DNA from: CAIWHR01 sp963813415
GTDB taxonomy: Bacteria > Pseudomonadota > Gammaproteobacteria > Burkholderiales > Casimicrobiaceae
Assembly (NCBI GenBank): GCA_963813415.1
Contig: CAWEYW010000010.1
Span: 186,001 to 250,000, forward strand
Direction of reading: 5' to 3'
DNA length: 64,000 nucleotides
Position numbers and translations under genes: made by a program. Of this stretch, positions 51,261 to 60,284 are shown piece by piece. The stretch's first letter is position 1. Each line of letters begins with the position of its first letter. The notes under the pieces are model-generated. The model made no database searches. It was not told the origin of the DNA and saw nothing but the letters and a program-made list of their open reading frames with translations.

Positions 51261-51317
51261 GGAAACGATCTTGTTCCTCGGCGCTGGCTTATGCCAGTCG
51301 CGCTCGCTTGCTATGGT
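51261..51317 (+). promoter_or_regulatory. Composite promoter element, copy 4 (usp2)
   Basis: GGAAACG-ATC-TTGTTCC, 10 bp, CTTAT, 19 bp, TATGGT. The usp2 ATG is 67 bp downstream. This copy is the closest to the common pattern. Confidence 0.67.
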
Positions 51318-51383
51318 GCAAGACGGCAGGAACTCGTTACGTTCATCGATTCAGAGATCATCAAAGAGGTTCACAACATAGCC

Positions 51384-52400
51384 ATGGCCAAGGGCGCTGA
51401 TCGCATTCTCGTCGCCACGGACTTCTCGGCTTCTTCCGTTACGGCCGTATGTCGAGCTGCCCGTCTTGCGCACGCATCCCGCCGGGAGCTGGAAGTCATG
51501 CACGTGATTGCGCCGTCGGACATAGCGCCGTACCGTATTGCCGGGACCTCCGAAGCGGCGATCAAGCTACGCGCGACGGCGTCGGAAATGAGGGCCAAGT
51601 TCGACATCACGGTCACGACGCATCTCACGCGAGGAACCAACCATGCAGAAATCGCGGCGCGCGCGCATGCTACGGGCGCGTGTTTGGTGGTACTCGGAGC
51701 GCGCGAGGAGAGATTCGTTCGCGACATCTTCGTCGGGTCGACGGCACAAAGACTGCAATGGATCCTGCGGACGCCTTTGCTGATAGCACGCAGTCGATCG
51801 GCACGCGCGTACGCGCGCGTGTTGGTTGCCATCGACTTTACCAAAGCCTCGGTGATGGCGGCGCATGCCGCGGCAAGCCTATTTCCGAGCGCGACGCTTC
51901 ACTTCCTGCACGTGTGTACGCCGATGTTCGAGAGCCGCTTGTCAATGGCCGGTGTGGGCGCCGATGAGATTCGCGCGTATCGAAATGAGGCCGCGTTGAG
52001 GGCGAGCTACGACTTGGACGAATTCATTCGAGCCAATGGACTGCAATCGCGCAGACGTGCCTCTCTCGTCCGGCACGGCCACGTCGCAGGTTGCATCAGC
52101 GACAGCGCAAAGGAAATGGGTGCGTGGGTCGTTGCGCTCGGCGCGAAGGGCAAGTCGCGATTCCAAGCGGGCGTTCTTGGCAGTGTGAGCGAGAAGTTCA
52201 TGCGCGGCGCTGGGCCCGATGTGCTGCTGGCCAAGGCATTCGTACAACCAGGCCGAAATCATCCTTCCGACGGTTCGCGTCATCCCGATCGCCAAACTGA
52301 ATCGGCAGAACGTACGCTTTGGACCTCTGATGCGGAGCCCGGTCGTAGGCGCGGCCAGGTGGTCCCGTGCGCGACGGAGCAGCGCCAGTGGTCTCGATGA
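51384..52400 (+). CDS. Tandem universal stress protein (usp2)
   Basis: A 338-residue protein with two Usp domains (about 5-140 and 147-285). Domain 2 keeps a G-x2-G-x9-G-S type loop (GAKGKSRFQAGVLGS); domain 1 has a degenerate loop. Residues 290-338 are a low-complexity Arg/Ser/Glu tail not expected in Usp proteins, perhaps from a 3' frameshift. It is a paralogue of the gene at 53388 (shared FES-L...RNEAALRA stretch). Controlled by promoter copy 4. Confidence 0.9.
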   Translation: MAKGADRILVATDFSASSVTAVCRAARLAHASRRELEVMHVIAPSDIAPYRIAGTSEAAIKLRATASEMRAKFDITVTTHLTRGTNHAEIAARAHATGACLVVLGAREERFVRDIFVGSTAQRLQWILRTPLLIARSRSARAYARVLVAIDFTKASVMAAHAAASLFPSATLHFLHVCTPMFESRLSMAGVGADEIRAYRNEAALRASYDLDEFIRANGLQSRRRASLVRHGHVAGCISDSAKEMGAWVVALGAKGKSRFQAGVLGSVSEKFMRGAGPDVLLAKAFVQPGRNHPSDGSRHPDRQTESAERTLWTSDAEPGRRRGQVVPCATEQRQWSR

Positions 52401-52428
52401 CCGAGGACGCTTCGAATCTAATGTCCAC

Positions 52429-52752
52429 TCACTCCGGCGACACGAGCTTGAGGCCGGCGATACCGATGACGATCAGACCGACGCATGCAAGCCGCGTGAC
52501 ACCCGCGCTCTCCCCGAATAGGACAATCCCGAGAACGGCGGTGCCGATCGTACCGGTACCGGTCCAGATCGCGTAGGCGGTTCCGAGGGGCAGCGCTCTC
52601 AACGAGAGACCCAACAGAGCCAGGCTTGCGACGATGCTTGCTACCGTGAGCAATGTTGGCAGCGGGCGGGTAAAGCCGTCGGTGTACTTCAAGCCGACAG
52701 CCCAGCCGATTTCGAGCAGACCGGCGAGAAAGAGAATGAACCACGCCATCAC
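52429..52752 (-). CDS. gdx: SMR-family exporter, Gdx/SugE type
   Basis: A 107-residue four-helix SMR protein. The essential Glu in LLEIGWAVGLKYTDGF (about residue 14) and the Gdx-type GTAYAIWTGTGTIGTAVLG stretch assign it to the guanidinium-exporter (SugE) subgroup, not EmrE. Antiport of guanidinium with protons is known for Gdx. I could not identify a guanidine riboswitch in the upstream 290 bp. Confidence 0.93.
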   Translation of the reverse strand: MMAWFILFLAGLLEIGWAVGLKYTDGFTRPLPTLLTVASIVASLALLGLSLRALPLGTAYAIWTGTGTIGTAVLGIVLFGESAGVTRLACVGLIVIGIAGLKLVSPE

Positions 52753-53043
52753 AGACCTCCAGGTTTCGAGTAAGATCGGCCGACTACGCGACTTCCTCGC
52801 AGTGATTCCGATCGACGCCTGAAGTCATGGCTAGTTTCATCTGCGGTCCGCTGACGGGCGCCGCGGCACGACTCGGGCTCATCATGCTTGCGCAACTCCT
52901 CAGGGAAGCCATGCGGCGGCGCGGCGCTGTACGACCCGGAGCGGCAGTCGTGAAGGCCGGCTAGCAACGCGAACGGCAGGCGGGGTGCGCTGTCGAACTT
53001 TCCGACCCCTCCGAGAGAGGTCGATGGACGAGGAGCATGCGCT

Positions 53044-53391
53044 ATGAAGCTATTGCATACCGCCGTGATCGCTGGAGCCGTGTTGTGGGTCGGAGCGGGT
53101 CCCGTGCTCGCAGATGTCGCGGAAGAGTTCAACCGTCGCGCTGCCGACCGGGACATCGCGAGCTTCCGGGCCCTCGACCGTGACGGCGATGGGCGCCTGA
53201 CGTTCGCGGAGGTGTACGGCAACGTGGACATGCAGGCCCGCTTCAAAGACATGGACATTAACAGCGACGACGTGGTGACTGCTGCCGAGTTCGCGCACTA
53301 CATTCGCCAGCGCTACGGGGTCGAGCTGCCGTCCGCTGCGGGAGCGGCGGTACAGTCCCGTGATACCGCTACGGGCAAGCTCCAGCCATGA
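53044..53391 (+). CDS. Periplasmic EF-hand protein
   Basis: A 115-residue exported protein: signal peptide (about 1-23, ending VLA) and two EF-hand loops, DRDGDGRLTFAE and DINSDDVVTAAE, each with the D-x-[DN]-x-D/S pattern and terminal Glu. Probable calcium-binding periplasmic protein. Its stop overlaps the usp3 ATG by 4 bp, an unusual coupling of a periplasmic Ca2+ protein with a cytoplasmic Usp. Confidence 0.9.
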   Translation: MKLLHTAVIAGAVLWVGAGPVLADVAEEFNRRAADRDIASFRALDRDGDGRLTFAEVYGNVDMQARFKDMDINSDDVVTAAEFAHYIRQRYGVELPSAAGAAVQSRDTATGKLQP

Positions 53392-54293
53392 CGTTGCTGG
53401 GTAACACCAGGCGGCGCCCCATCATTGCGGCTACGGACTTCTCCGCCGACGCGGCCAAAGCGCTTCGGCGTGGAGCCCAACTCGCAAGCACATACCATAC
53501 GCCGCTCGAGGCGCTCCACGTCATCAGCAGTGCTTCTCTGGACGACGCGTTGCGCGATTGGGTGCCGCTGGGCGTGCCGGAGCTGCTCGTTGAAGAGGCA
53601 CGGCATCTCGTTGAGCAGATAGCGGCGAGCGCCGGCGTGGCCGCGACAGGGCGACTCGCGGTAGGTGAAATAATTGCCGAGATTCTGGCGCGCTGCGCCG
53701 ACGCCTCGCTCCTCGTGCTCGGCATGCACGGTATGAACCCTCTGCGTGATGCGATACTCGGCACGACCGCCGAACGACTTGTCGGCCGCTGCAACGCCCC
53801 GGTTCTCATCGTGAGAAACGAAACGCAGGGGCCTTACCGCCACGTGTTGGCGGCGGTCGACCTGCTGCCCGGCTCCCAAACCGTGCTGGAGTGTGCGAAA
53901 GCGTTCATGCCGCACGCGAGCATCGCCGTCGCGCATGCGTATGACGTTCTCTTCGAGAGCACGCTGGAGCGTGCCGGTGTGACCAAGGCGACAATCGATC
54001 GACATCGCAATGAGGCCGCGTTGCGCGCGCGTGCAGCCATCCAGGCTCTGAGCACGGCGACGCTCGGCGATGCGCATGTCGCCGTTTCCATTGTGGAGCG
54101 AGCACATCCGGTGCGCCTCGTAGTCGATACCGAGCGTGCGATTGGCGCGGATCTCGTGGTGATCGGCAAACGGCACCGTACGCCAGTCGAGGCTTTCATG
54201 CTTGGCAGCGTTACTCGCCACGTGCTCGCGGACGCAGCTGCCGACGTGCTGGTCGTCCACGTACGGGAAGATGGGCAGCCCGTCGCCCAGTGA
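53388..54293 (+). CDS. Tandem universal stress protein (usp3)
   Basis: A 301-residue two-domain Usp. Domain 1 has an intact loop GMHGMNPLRDAILGTTAE; domain 2 has GKRHRTPVEAFMLGS. Similar throughout to usp2. Coupled to the EF-hand gene, and convergent with the Mrp operon with only 17 bp between stop codons. Confidence 0.93.
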   Translation: MTLLGNTRRRPIIAATDFSADAAKALRRGAQLASTYHTPLEALHVISSASLDDALRDWVPLGVPELLVEEARHLVEQIAASAGVAATGRLAVGEIIAEILARCADASLLVLGMHGMNPLRDAILGTTAERLVGRCNAPVLIVRNETQGPYRHVLAAVDLLPGSQTVLECAKAFMPHASIAVAHAYDVLFESTLERAGVTKATIDRHRNEAALRARAAIQALSTATLGDAHVAVSIVERAHPVRLVVDTERAIGADLVVIGKRHRTPVEAFMLGSVTRHVLADAAADVLVVHVREDGQPVAQ

Positions 54294-54310
54294 CGCGGGG
54301 GCACGCGACC

Positions 54311-54610
54311 TCACTCGCTCGGATCGAGGCCATCACGGCGCAGCGCGGCGCGAACGAGCAGCATGTACGTTACCGGAGTGTTGATGAGCATCAGCACCGC
54401 AATGACGATCTCGTGCACGACGGGCCGCGACTCGAGCGCCGTGAAATGAATCACCGAGCCCGCGAGCACGAGTGCCGTTCCAAGCGTGGTCCCCATCGTG
54501 GGCGGATGCATTCGCTCATAGAAGGTGCGCAGTCGGACCAGCCCGAGCGAGCCGACACAGGCGACCAGCGCGCCCGCGAGCACGAGCAACGCCGCGACGT
54601 TCGCGCTCAT
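54311..54610 (-). CDS. mrpG: Mrp antiporter subunit G
   Basis: A 99-residue protein with three transmembrane helices and the family stretch LVRLRTFYERMHPPTMGTTLG. Last gene of the operon; overlaps mrpF by 4 bp. Part of the hetero-oligomeric Na+(K+)/H+ antiporter in the inner membrane. Confidence 0.95.
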   Translation of the reverse strand: MSANVAALLVLAGALVACVGSLGLVRLRTFYERMHPPTMGTTLGTALVLAGSVIHFTALESRPVVHEIVIAVLMLINTPVTYMLLVRAALRRDGLDPSE

Positions 54611-54888
54611 TCGATCACCTCGCCGCGTAGCAGGAACGTTGCGAGCCCTGCGGTCGACACGAACCCCAGCACGCCGATCACCAGCGCGGCCTCGAAATAG
54701 AGCGTGGTGCCCGCCCGCACGCCGAACGCGAGCACCAGCAACATCGCATTGACGTACAGCGTATCGAGAGCGAGCACACGGTCCTGCGCACGCGGCCCGC
54801 GCACGAGGCGTATGAGCGAGAACAGCATGCCGAGGGCGAGCAGCAGCTGGGCGGCCATTAGCACGATGGAGAAGAAGTCGAGGCTCAT
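54607..54888 (-). CDS. mrpF: Mrp antiporter subunit F
   Basis: A 93-residue, three-helix MrpF/PhaF protein with IRLVRGPRAQDRVLALDTLY, the conserved cytoplasmic loop. Overlaps both neighbours by 4 bp. Confidence 0.95.
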   Translation of the reverse strand: MSLDFFSIVLMAAQLLLALGMLFSLIRLVRGPRAQDRVLALDTLYVNAMLLVLAFGVRAGTTLYFEAALVIGVLGFVSTAGLATFLLRGEVIE

Positions 54889-55355
54889 GAAAAGATCTCC
54901 AGTAACCGACGCTCGTAGCGCGCCTTGAACTCGACAATCCAGCGCTCTTCGTCACTCAAGTCGAGCACGTGGATCGTGACTGCGTTCCGGCCTGCGTCGT
55001 AGCGAGCCCAACTCGTGCCCGGGGTCGCGGTGATGATACCGGCGAGGATGGCGAGGCCGCGCGGATCGCGCAGTTCCAACGGAAGCACGAGAAAGCCTGG
55101 CTGGCGCTCGCGTCCGTGCAGCCCCAGCACGATGCGCGCGACGGCGACATTCGAGCGCAACATGTCGTCGACGAGCAGCAACACCAGCTCGACGGCCGCG
55201 CGGGGACGGCAGCGTGGGCGCGCACCGGTTTGTCGCAGGCGTTGGTAGGCAAGGATCGCACCGAGCGCGACGGCGGCACCTACCAGCACGTCCGCTGCAG
55301 CGAGCGATTGCTGCAGCAGCAGCCAGAGCGCAAGCAGCGCGAAGAAGAGCTTCAC
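54885..55355 (-). CDS. mrpE: Mrp antiporter subunit E
   Basis: A 156-residue MrpE/PhaE protein: N-terminal membrane helices, then a cytoplasmic domain with LAGIITATPGTSWARYD and VHVLDLSDEE-like IHVLDLSDEERWI, both typical. Overlaps mrpF and mrpD. Confidence 0.95.
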   Translation of the reverse strand: MKLFFALLALWLLLQQSLAAADVLVGAAVALGAILAYQRLRQTGARPRCRPRAAVELVLLLVDDMLRSNVAVARIVLGLHGRERQPGFLVLPLELRDPRGLAILAGIITATPGTSWARYDAGRNAVTIHVLDLSDEERWIVEFKARYERRLLEIFS

Positions 55356-56893
55356 GGCTTGTTAAGCACCGCGTCGATGTAGCCGCTGGGTGCGTACAGC
55401 GCCTGCGCGGCGTCCTGCAGATAAAGCATCGTGGGTCCCGCACCCACGGTGAGCGCGAGACAGAGCCCGAGCAAGGCGGCGATGGGCGCGAACTCCACCA
55501 GGCGCACGCGTGGAATGGGACGCTCCTCCGCCCAGAAAATACGCATGCCAGCGCGAACCATTGCGATAAGCGACGCGAGACCCGACAGCACCAGAAGCCC
55601 GAGCAGCGTCCACGCCGCGCCCTCGATCGGCGCGGGGGCGAGCACCGCCGCGAGCAACGCGAACTTCCCGACGAAGCCGGGCAGCGGCGGCAACCCCGCC
55701 ACAAGCAACCCACACGCAGCGAAGCTCAGTGCGAGCAGGGCCTTGGTTGCGGGAATGGCGACCCCCGTGTCTTGTTCGGGTTCGTCGTGGCCCTCGAGTC
55801 CGAACGCCTCGGCGGTCACCGCGACCATGTCGGCGCCCACGGGGCGCGCGCGCTGCACGAGTTCGATCAGCAGGAAGTACGCGGCGATGCCGAGCGTGGA
55901 CGCGGCGAGGTAATAGAGCGCTGCGCCTGCGCTCGCGGCGCTGCCGAGGCCGACGGCAGCCAGCAGTGTCCCGGACGAAGCAAGCAGGCTGAAGCCCGCG
56001 ATGCGCCCCAGGTCCGCCGCCGCGAGCACGCCGACAATGGCGAACGCCAGCGTCGCCATGCCGCCCCAGGCAAGAAGCTCCCCGCCGGCCGTGCCGCCGA
56101 AGAGCAGCAGCGATAGGCGGAGCACCGCATAAACGCCGAGCTTGCTCAGGATCGAGAAGAGCGCGGCCGCGGGCGGACTCGCGGCAGCATACGTCCCCGG
56201 CAGCCAAAAGCCGAGCGGCCACATTCCCGCCTTCACGAGGAAGGCGATCGCGAGCACCGCGGCGCCGGCTTCGACGAGGGAGCGATCGGCTGAATCGATC
56301 GCCGCAATGCGCAACGCGAGATCCGCCATGTTGAGCGTGCCCGTCACGCCGTAAATCAGGCTCACGCCGATGAGGAAGAAGAGCGACGCCGTGAGATTGA
56401 TCACGATGTAATGCAGGCTCGCACGCACGCGCGCAGTGCCCGAGCCATAGAGCGCGAGGGCGTAGGAGGCAGCCAGCAGCACCTCGAAGAACACGAACAG
56501 GTTGAACAGGTCGCCCGTGAGGAACGCACCGTCGAGACCCATCAGCAGGAATTGCACGAGGGCGTGGAAGCGCGGCCCGGCGCGATGCCAGCGCGCCAGC
56601 GAGAACACCGTTGCCGCGAGCCCCAGCACCGTGGCGAGGAGCACCATGGCCGCGGAGAGGCGGTCGGCGACCAGCACGATCCCGAACGGCGCAGGCCAGC
56701 CGCCGAGCGCGTACACGCGCGTCGCCCCGCCAAGCGGCAACAACGCGAGGGCAGTGGCGAGCAGGACGAGCAGGGCGCCGACGCTGAGCGCCGCCTTGAG
56801 CGCATAGCGGCGCTCGTCGACGAGCACGATCAGTGCCCCCGCCACGAGCGGGAGCACGATGGGTACGACGACCAGGTGATCGACCCAGCTCAT
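55352..56893 (-). CDS. mrpD: Mrp antiporter subunit D
   Basis: A 513-residue NuoN/NuoM-like membrane subunit with about 14 helices. Conserved intramembrane acidic and lysine residues of proton-channel subunits appear in LLMGLDGAFLTGDLFNLFVFFEVL and VKAGMWPLGFWLPGTYA. Overlaps mrpC by 4 bp. Contributes a proton path. Confidence 0.95.
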   Translation of the reverse strand: MSWVDHLVVVPIVLPLVAGALIVLVDERRYALKAALSVGALLVLLATALALLPLGGATRVYALGGWPAPFGIVLVADRLSAAMVLLATVLGLAATVFSLARWHRAGPRFHALVQFLLMGLDGAFLTGDLFNLFVFFEVLLAASYALALYGSGTARVRASLHYIVINLTASLFFLIGVSLIYGVTGTLNMADLALRIAAIDSADRSLVEAGAAVLAIAFLVKAGMWPLGFWLPGTYAAASPPAAALFSILSKLGVYAVLRLSLLLFGGTAGGELLAWGGMATLAFAIVGVLAAADLGRIAGFSLLASSGTLLAAVGLGSAASAGAALYYLAASTLGIAAYFLLIELVQRARPVGADMVAVTAEAFGLEGHDEPEQDTGVAIPATKALLALSFAACGLLVAGLPPLPGFVGKFALLAAVLAPAPIEGAAWTLLGLLVLSGLASLIAMVRAGMRIFWAEERPIPRVRLVEFAPIAALLGLCLALTVGAGPTMLYLQDAAQALYAPSGYIDAVLNKP

Positions 56894-57234
56894 GACGGCG
56901 GCTCCCGGCCGTCGACATGATCGGTGCCCGTCAGTCCGCGCGCGGCTAGCAGCACGACGAGCAGCAGCGCCGTCGTCGCGAAGCTGATCACGATCGCGGT
57001 CAGCACGAGCGACTGCGGCAGCGGATCGGCGAAGCGCGCCGGATCGACCGGTATGCCGGGCGTGACGATGGGGGGGCGGCCATTACGCACCCAGCCCATG
57101 AAGAAGATGAACAGGTTGACCGCGTAGGAGGCGAGCGACAGCCCGACGATCACCTGGAACGTGCGCGGGCGAAGCAGCAGCCATACGCCCGAGCCGGCAA
57201 GGACGCCGATGCCGAGGGAGACGATCAACTCCAT
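56890..57234 (-). CDS. mrpC: Mrp antiporter subunit C
   Basis: A 114-residue NuoK-like subunit with three helices (GVLAGSGVWLLLRPRTFQVI; DPLPQSLVLTAIVISFATTA). The start at 57234 overlaps the mrpA stop by 10 bp. Confidence 0.95.
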   Translation of the reverse strand: MELIVSLGIGVLAGSGVWLLLRPRTFQVIVGLSLASYAVNLFIFFMGWVRNGRPPIVTPGIPVDPARFADPLPQSLVLTAIVISFATTALLLVVLLAARGLTGTDHVDGREPPS

Positions 57235-60077
57235 GACGAACGCACCGATTGATGGGCGAGCGCGATCAGGATCAACCCTGTCGCGCCTACGACGACACAG
57301 AACACGCCGAGATCGAAGAACGACGCGCTCGGTACATGGACCTCGCCAAGGACCGGCAGCACGACAGTCGCCACGTGCGAGGTGAGAAACGGATGGCCAA
57401 AGAGCCATGCCCCAGCACCGGTGATTGCCGCGAACAGCAGGCCGGCGCCGATCCAGCGGGCGGGGCGCATCGCGAGTCGATTTTCGGCCCAGTGCGTGCC
57501 GCCGGCCATGTACTGCAGGATGACCGCGATCGTCAGCACGATCCCGGCGACGAAGCCGCCGCCCGGAAGGTTGTGACCGCGGAGCAGCAGGTAAAGTGCC
57601 AGCACCATGATGATTGGGAACATGAGGCGCATGATCACGGCGGGAACGAGCATGTCCTCGGTTCCGTGGACGGTCCTCTGGCCCTTGCGCGCCGGCAAGG
57701 GGGCGAGACTTTCCCGTGCCGGACGGAAACGGCGGAGCAACGCGTATACGGTGATTGCCACGACCGCGAGCACGGTGATCTCGCCGAGTGTGTCGAAACC
57801 GCGGAAGTCGACGATGATCACGTTGACCACGTTCGCGCCGCCACCTTGAGGATAGGCGCGCTCGAGGAAAAAGCGCGAGATGGTGTCGGGCAGCGGTCGC
57901 GTCATCACGGCATACGAAAGCGTCGCGAGCCCGGCGCCCGCCGCGACGGCGAGCGCGAGATCGCGCGTGCGCCGTGCCACGGTGCCGAGCGTGATCCTCC
58001 GCCCTTGCGCCGGCGGGATTCGCTTGGGAAGCCAGCGCAGCCCCAGCAGCAGCAGGACGGTCGTGACCACCTCGACTAGGAGCTGCGTGAGAGCGAGGTC
58101 GGGCGCGGACATCCATACGAACGTCAGACACACGACGAGTCCCGCTCCCCCGGTGAGCACGAGCGCGACGAACCGGTGGAACTTCGCCTGCCACGCTGCG
58201 CCGATCGCACACGCGGCACCGACGACCCACGCGAGTGCGAGTGCAGGCTCTACGCGCGAGCGCGCCAGCGGGCCGAAGTCGAGACCGTGCTCGAGCGCGG
58301 GCCACAGTCCGGCGAGCACCGCCGCGGCCACGGCCAACCGAAGCTGAGGCTGCAGTCGCCCGGTGCCGAGCACACGGAACAGCGCCGCCGGCCAGCGGCG
58401 TGCGAACGCGAACAGTGCGGTGTCGAAGATCCGACGGCTGTCGATCGAGGGCAGCAGCGGGGGTTGCTCGTCGCCGCGCGCAAGCCGCTTCTGCAGCAGC
58501 ACATACAGAACCGTGCCGCCCGCGAGAGCGGTCAGGGACATCACGAGCGGACGGGTGAAGCCATGCCATATAGCGAGGCTGTACTCGGGAGTCTGCGGCC
58601 CGAGCAGTCCGCGCACAGCGACCTCGAGCAGGGGCCCCACGGTCCAGGCCGGGAGAATTCCCACCGCGAGGCAGGCAAACACGAGGAGCTCGATAGGCAA
58701 GCGCATCCAGCGTGGCGGCTCGTGCGGCACGCGGGGCAAGCCCTGTGGCGCGGGACCGAAGAAGACGCCGTGGATGAAGCGAAGCGAATAGGCCACGCTG
58801 AAAACGGCCCAGAGCGTCGCGATGAAGGGCAGCGCGCGGTCGAGCGCGTACAACGGGCCTTCGACTTCCAGCGACCGGGCGAAGAACATTTCCTTGGAGA
58901 GGAAGCCATTGAGCAGCGGCACGCCGGCCATCGCGGCCGCTGCGACCATCGCCGCGGTCGCAGTGATCGGCATGCACCGATACAAGCCGCTCAGCCGTCG
59001 GATGTCCCGCGTGCCGGTTTCGTGGTCGATGATACCGACGGCCATGAAAAGGGATGCCTTGAATGTCGCGTGATTGACGATGTGGAACACTGCGGCCACG
59101 GTCGCCAGCGCGCTGTTCAGGCCGAGCAGCACCGTGATGAGCCCGAGGTGGCTGATCGTGGAGTACGCGAGCAGGCCCTTCAGGTCGTTCTGGAAGATCG
59201 CCACGTACGCTCCAAGCAGGAGCGTCGCCAGGCCGGCGAGACCGACGGTCCACATCCACGCGTCGGTGCCCGCGAGCACCGGCCACAGACGCGCCATGAG
59301 AAAGACACCGAGCTTCACCATCGCCGCCGAGTGCAGGAACGCCGATACAGGCGTCGGCGCCGCCATCGCGTGAGGCAGCCAGAAATGGAATGGGAACTGG
59401 GCACTCTTGGTCAGGGTTCCCGCCAATACCAGCAGGAGCACGGGAACGTAGAGCGGATGCTCGCGAATCCGCTCGCCCGCCGCGAGCACGGTGTCGAGGT
59501 CGTAACTGCCGGCGATGTGTCCTAGCACGAGCACGCCGGCGAATAGCGCGAGCCCGCCCGCGGACGTGATCACGAGCGCCATGCGGGCGCCACCGCGCGC
59601 TGCGGGATTGCGGTGCCAGTAGCCGATCAGCAGGAACGAGAAGAAGCTCGTCAATTCCCAGAAGAGCACGAGTTGCACGAGATTACCCGACAGCACCGCG
59701 CCGAGCATCGATCCCATGAAGGCCAGCAGGAACGAGAAGAAGCGCGGCACGGGATCGCTGGGGGACATGTAGTACCGCGCGTACAGCATTACGAGGAAGC
59801 CGATGCCCGTCACGAGAATGACGAAAAGCCACGCGAAGCCGTCGAGGCGCAGCGCAAAGTCGAGACCGAAGCCTGGCAGCCACTCCAGGCTCATACGGAT
59901 CACCGCCCCCGCGGCGACCTCGGGATACACGCTCCACGCGAGGGCGTGCGCGGCGAGCGCGATGCCGCCTGCGAGCACGGCTTCGGTGTTGCGTGCGTTT
60001 CCCGGCCAGAGCGCAGCGACGACGCTGCCGGCGAAGGGCAGCGCGAGCAGCACGAGCAGGAGGGTGTCGTGGGTCAT
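57225..60077 (-). CDS. mrpA: Mrp antiporter subunit A fused to subunit B
   Basis: A 950-residue protein. Residues 1-about 780 are the NuoL-like MrpA channel with LPHAMAAPTPVSAFLHSAAM and VNHATFKASLFMAVGIIDHE. The C-terminal part (about 800-945) is an MrpB domain (IMRLMFPIIMVLALYLLLRG, GHNLPGGGFVAGI, FFDLGVFCVVVG). No separate mrpB exists, as in PhaAB-type group 2 systems. First gene of the operon; exports Na+ or K+ in exchange for protons, giving salt and alkaline tolerance. Confidence 0.95.
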   Translation of the reverse strand: MTHDTLLLVLLALPFAGSVVAALWPGNARNTEAVLAGGIALAAHALAWSVYPEVAAGAVIRMSLEWLPGFGLDFALRLDGFAWLFVILVTGIGFLVMLYARYYMSPSDPVPRFFSFLLAFMGSMLGAVLSGNLVQLVLFWELTSFFSFLLIGYWHRNPAARGGARMALVITSAGGLALFAGVLVLGHIAGSYDLDTVLAAGERIREHPLYVPVLLLVLAGTLTKSAQFPFHFWLPHAMAAPTPVSAFLHSAAMVKLGVFLMARLWPVLAGTDAWMWTVGLAGLATLLLGAYVAIFQNDLKGLLAYSTISHLGLITVLLGLNSALATVAAVFHIVNHATFKASLFMAVGIIDHETGTRDIRRLSGLYRCMPITATAAMVAAAAMAGVPLLNGFLSKEMFFARSLEVEGPLYALDRALPFIATLWAVFSVAYSLRFIHGVFFGPAPQGLPRVPHEPPRWMRLPIELLVFACLAVGILPAWTVGPLLEVAVRGLLGPQTPEYSLAIWHGFTRPLVMSLTALAGGTVLYVLLQKRLARGDEQPPLLPSIDSRRIFDTALFAFARRWPAALFRVLGTGRLQPQLRLAVAAAVLAGLWPALEHGLDFGPLARSRVEPALALAWVVGAACAIGAAWQAKFHRFVALVLTGGAGLVVCLTFVWMSAPDLALTQLLVEVVTTVLLLLGLRWLPKRIPPAQGRRITLGTVARRTRDLALAVAAGAGLATLSYAVMTRPLPDTISRFFLERAYPQGGGANVVNVIIVDFRGFDTLGEITVLAVVAITVYALLRRFRPARESLAPLPARKGQRTVHGTEDMLVPAVIMRLMFPIIMVLALYLLLRGHNLPGGGFVAGIVLTIAVILQYMAGGTHWAENRLAMRPARWIGAGLLFAAITGAGAWLFGHPFLTSHVATVVLPVLGEVHVPSASFFDLGVFCVVVGATGLILIALAHQSVRSSWS

Positions 60078-60185
60078 CCGGGGGCAGATCGGAGCCGGAA
60101 CACGAAGCTTAACAACCGGCCCTCAGGCGGTTGGATGCCGCGCTAAGATTGCGCTCCCGCGCGCGTCAGGGCTCAAGCGGGGCTG

Positions 60186-60284
60186 TCAAAGCTTCGCGCG
60201 ACGCAGAAGCTGCGCGTTGACCCAGACGATGATGGTGCTCATGGACATCAGCACTGCACCGGCCGCGGGAGAAAGCAGCACGCT
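60186..60284 (-). pseudogene. C-terminal remnant of a P1B-type metal ATPase
   Basis: Thirty-two in-frame codons ending in TGA encode SPAAGAVLMSMSTIIVWVNA then QLLRR, the last transmembrane helix and tail of copper/heavy-metal P-type ATPases. A TAG stops the frame just upstream and nothing else of the gene remains. Confidence 0.65.

Noticed and set aside
52753..53043. Guanidine riboswitch upstream of the Gdx exporter
   Set aside because: I looked for the paired ACGR-loop hairpins of mini-ykkC and the longer ykkC pattern and saw no convincing match.
55362..56918. 518-residue minus-strand frame over mrpD
   Set aside because: Arg/Ala-rich out-of-frame reading of mrpD, which is conserved in the neighbouring frame.
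56890..59286. 798-residue minus-strand frame across mrpC and mrpA
   Set aside because: Only the last 114 codons (mrpC) are real; the rest is an out-of-frame reading of mrpA.
58176..59525. 449-residue plus-strand frame opposite mrpA
   Set aside because: Shadow of the high-GC mrpA gene; sequence is Arg/Glu/His/Gln-rich without any family and lies fully antisense to a conserved subunit.
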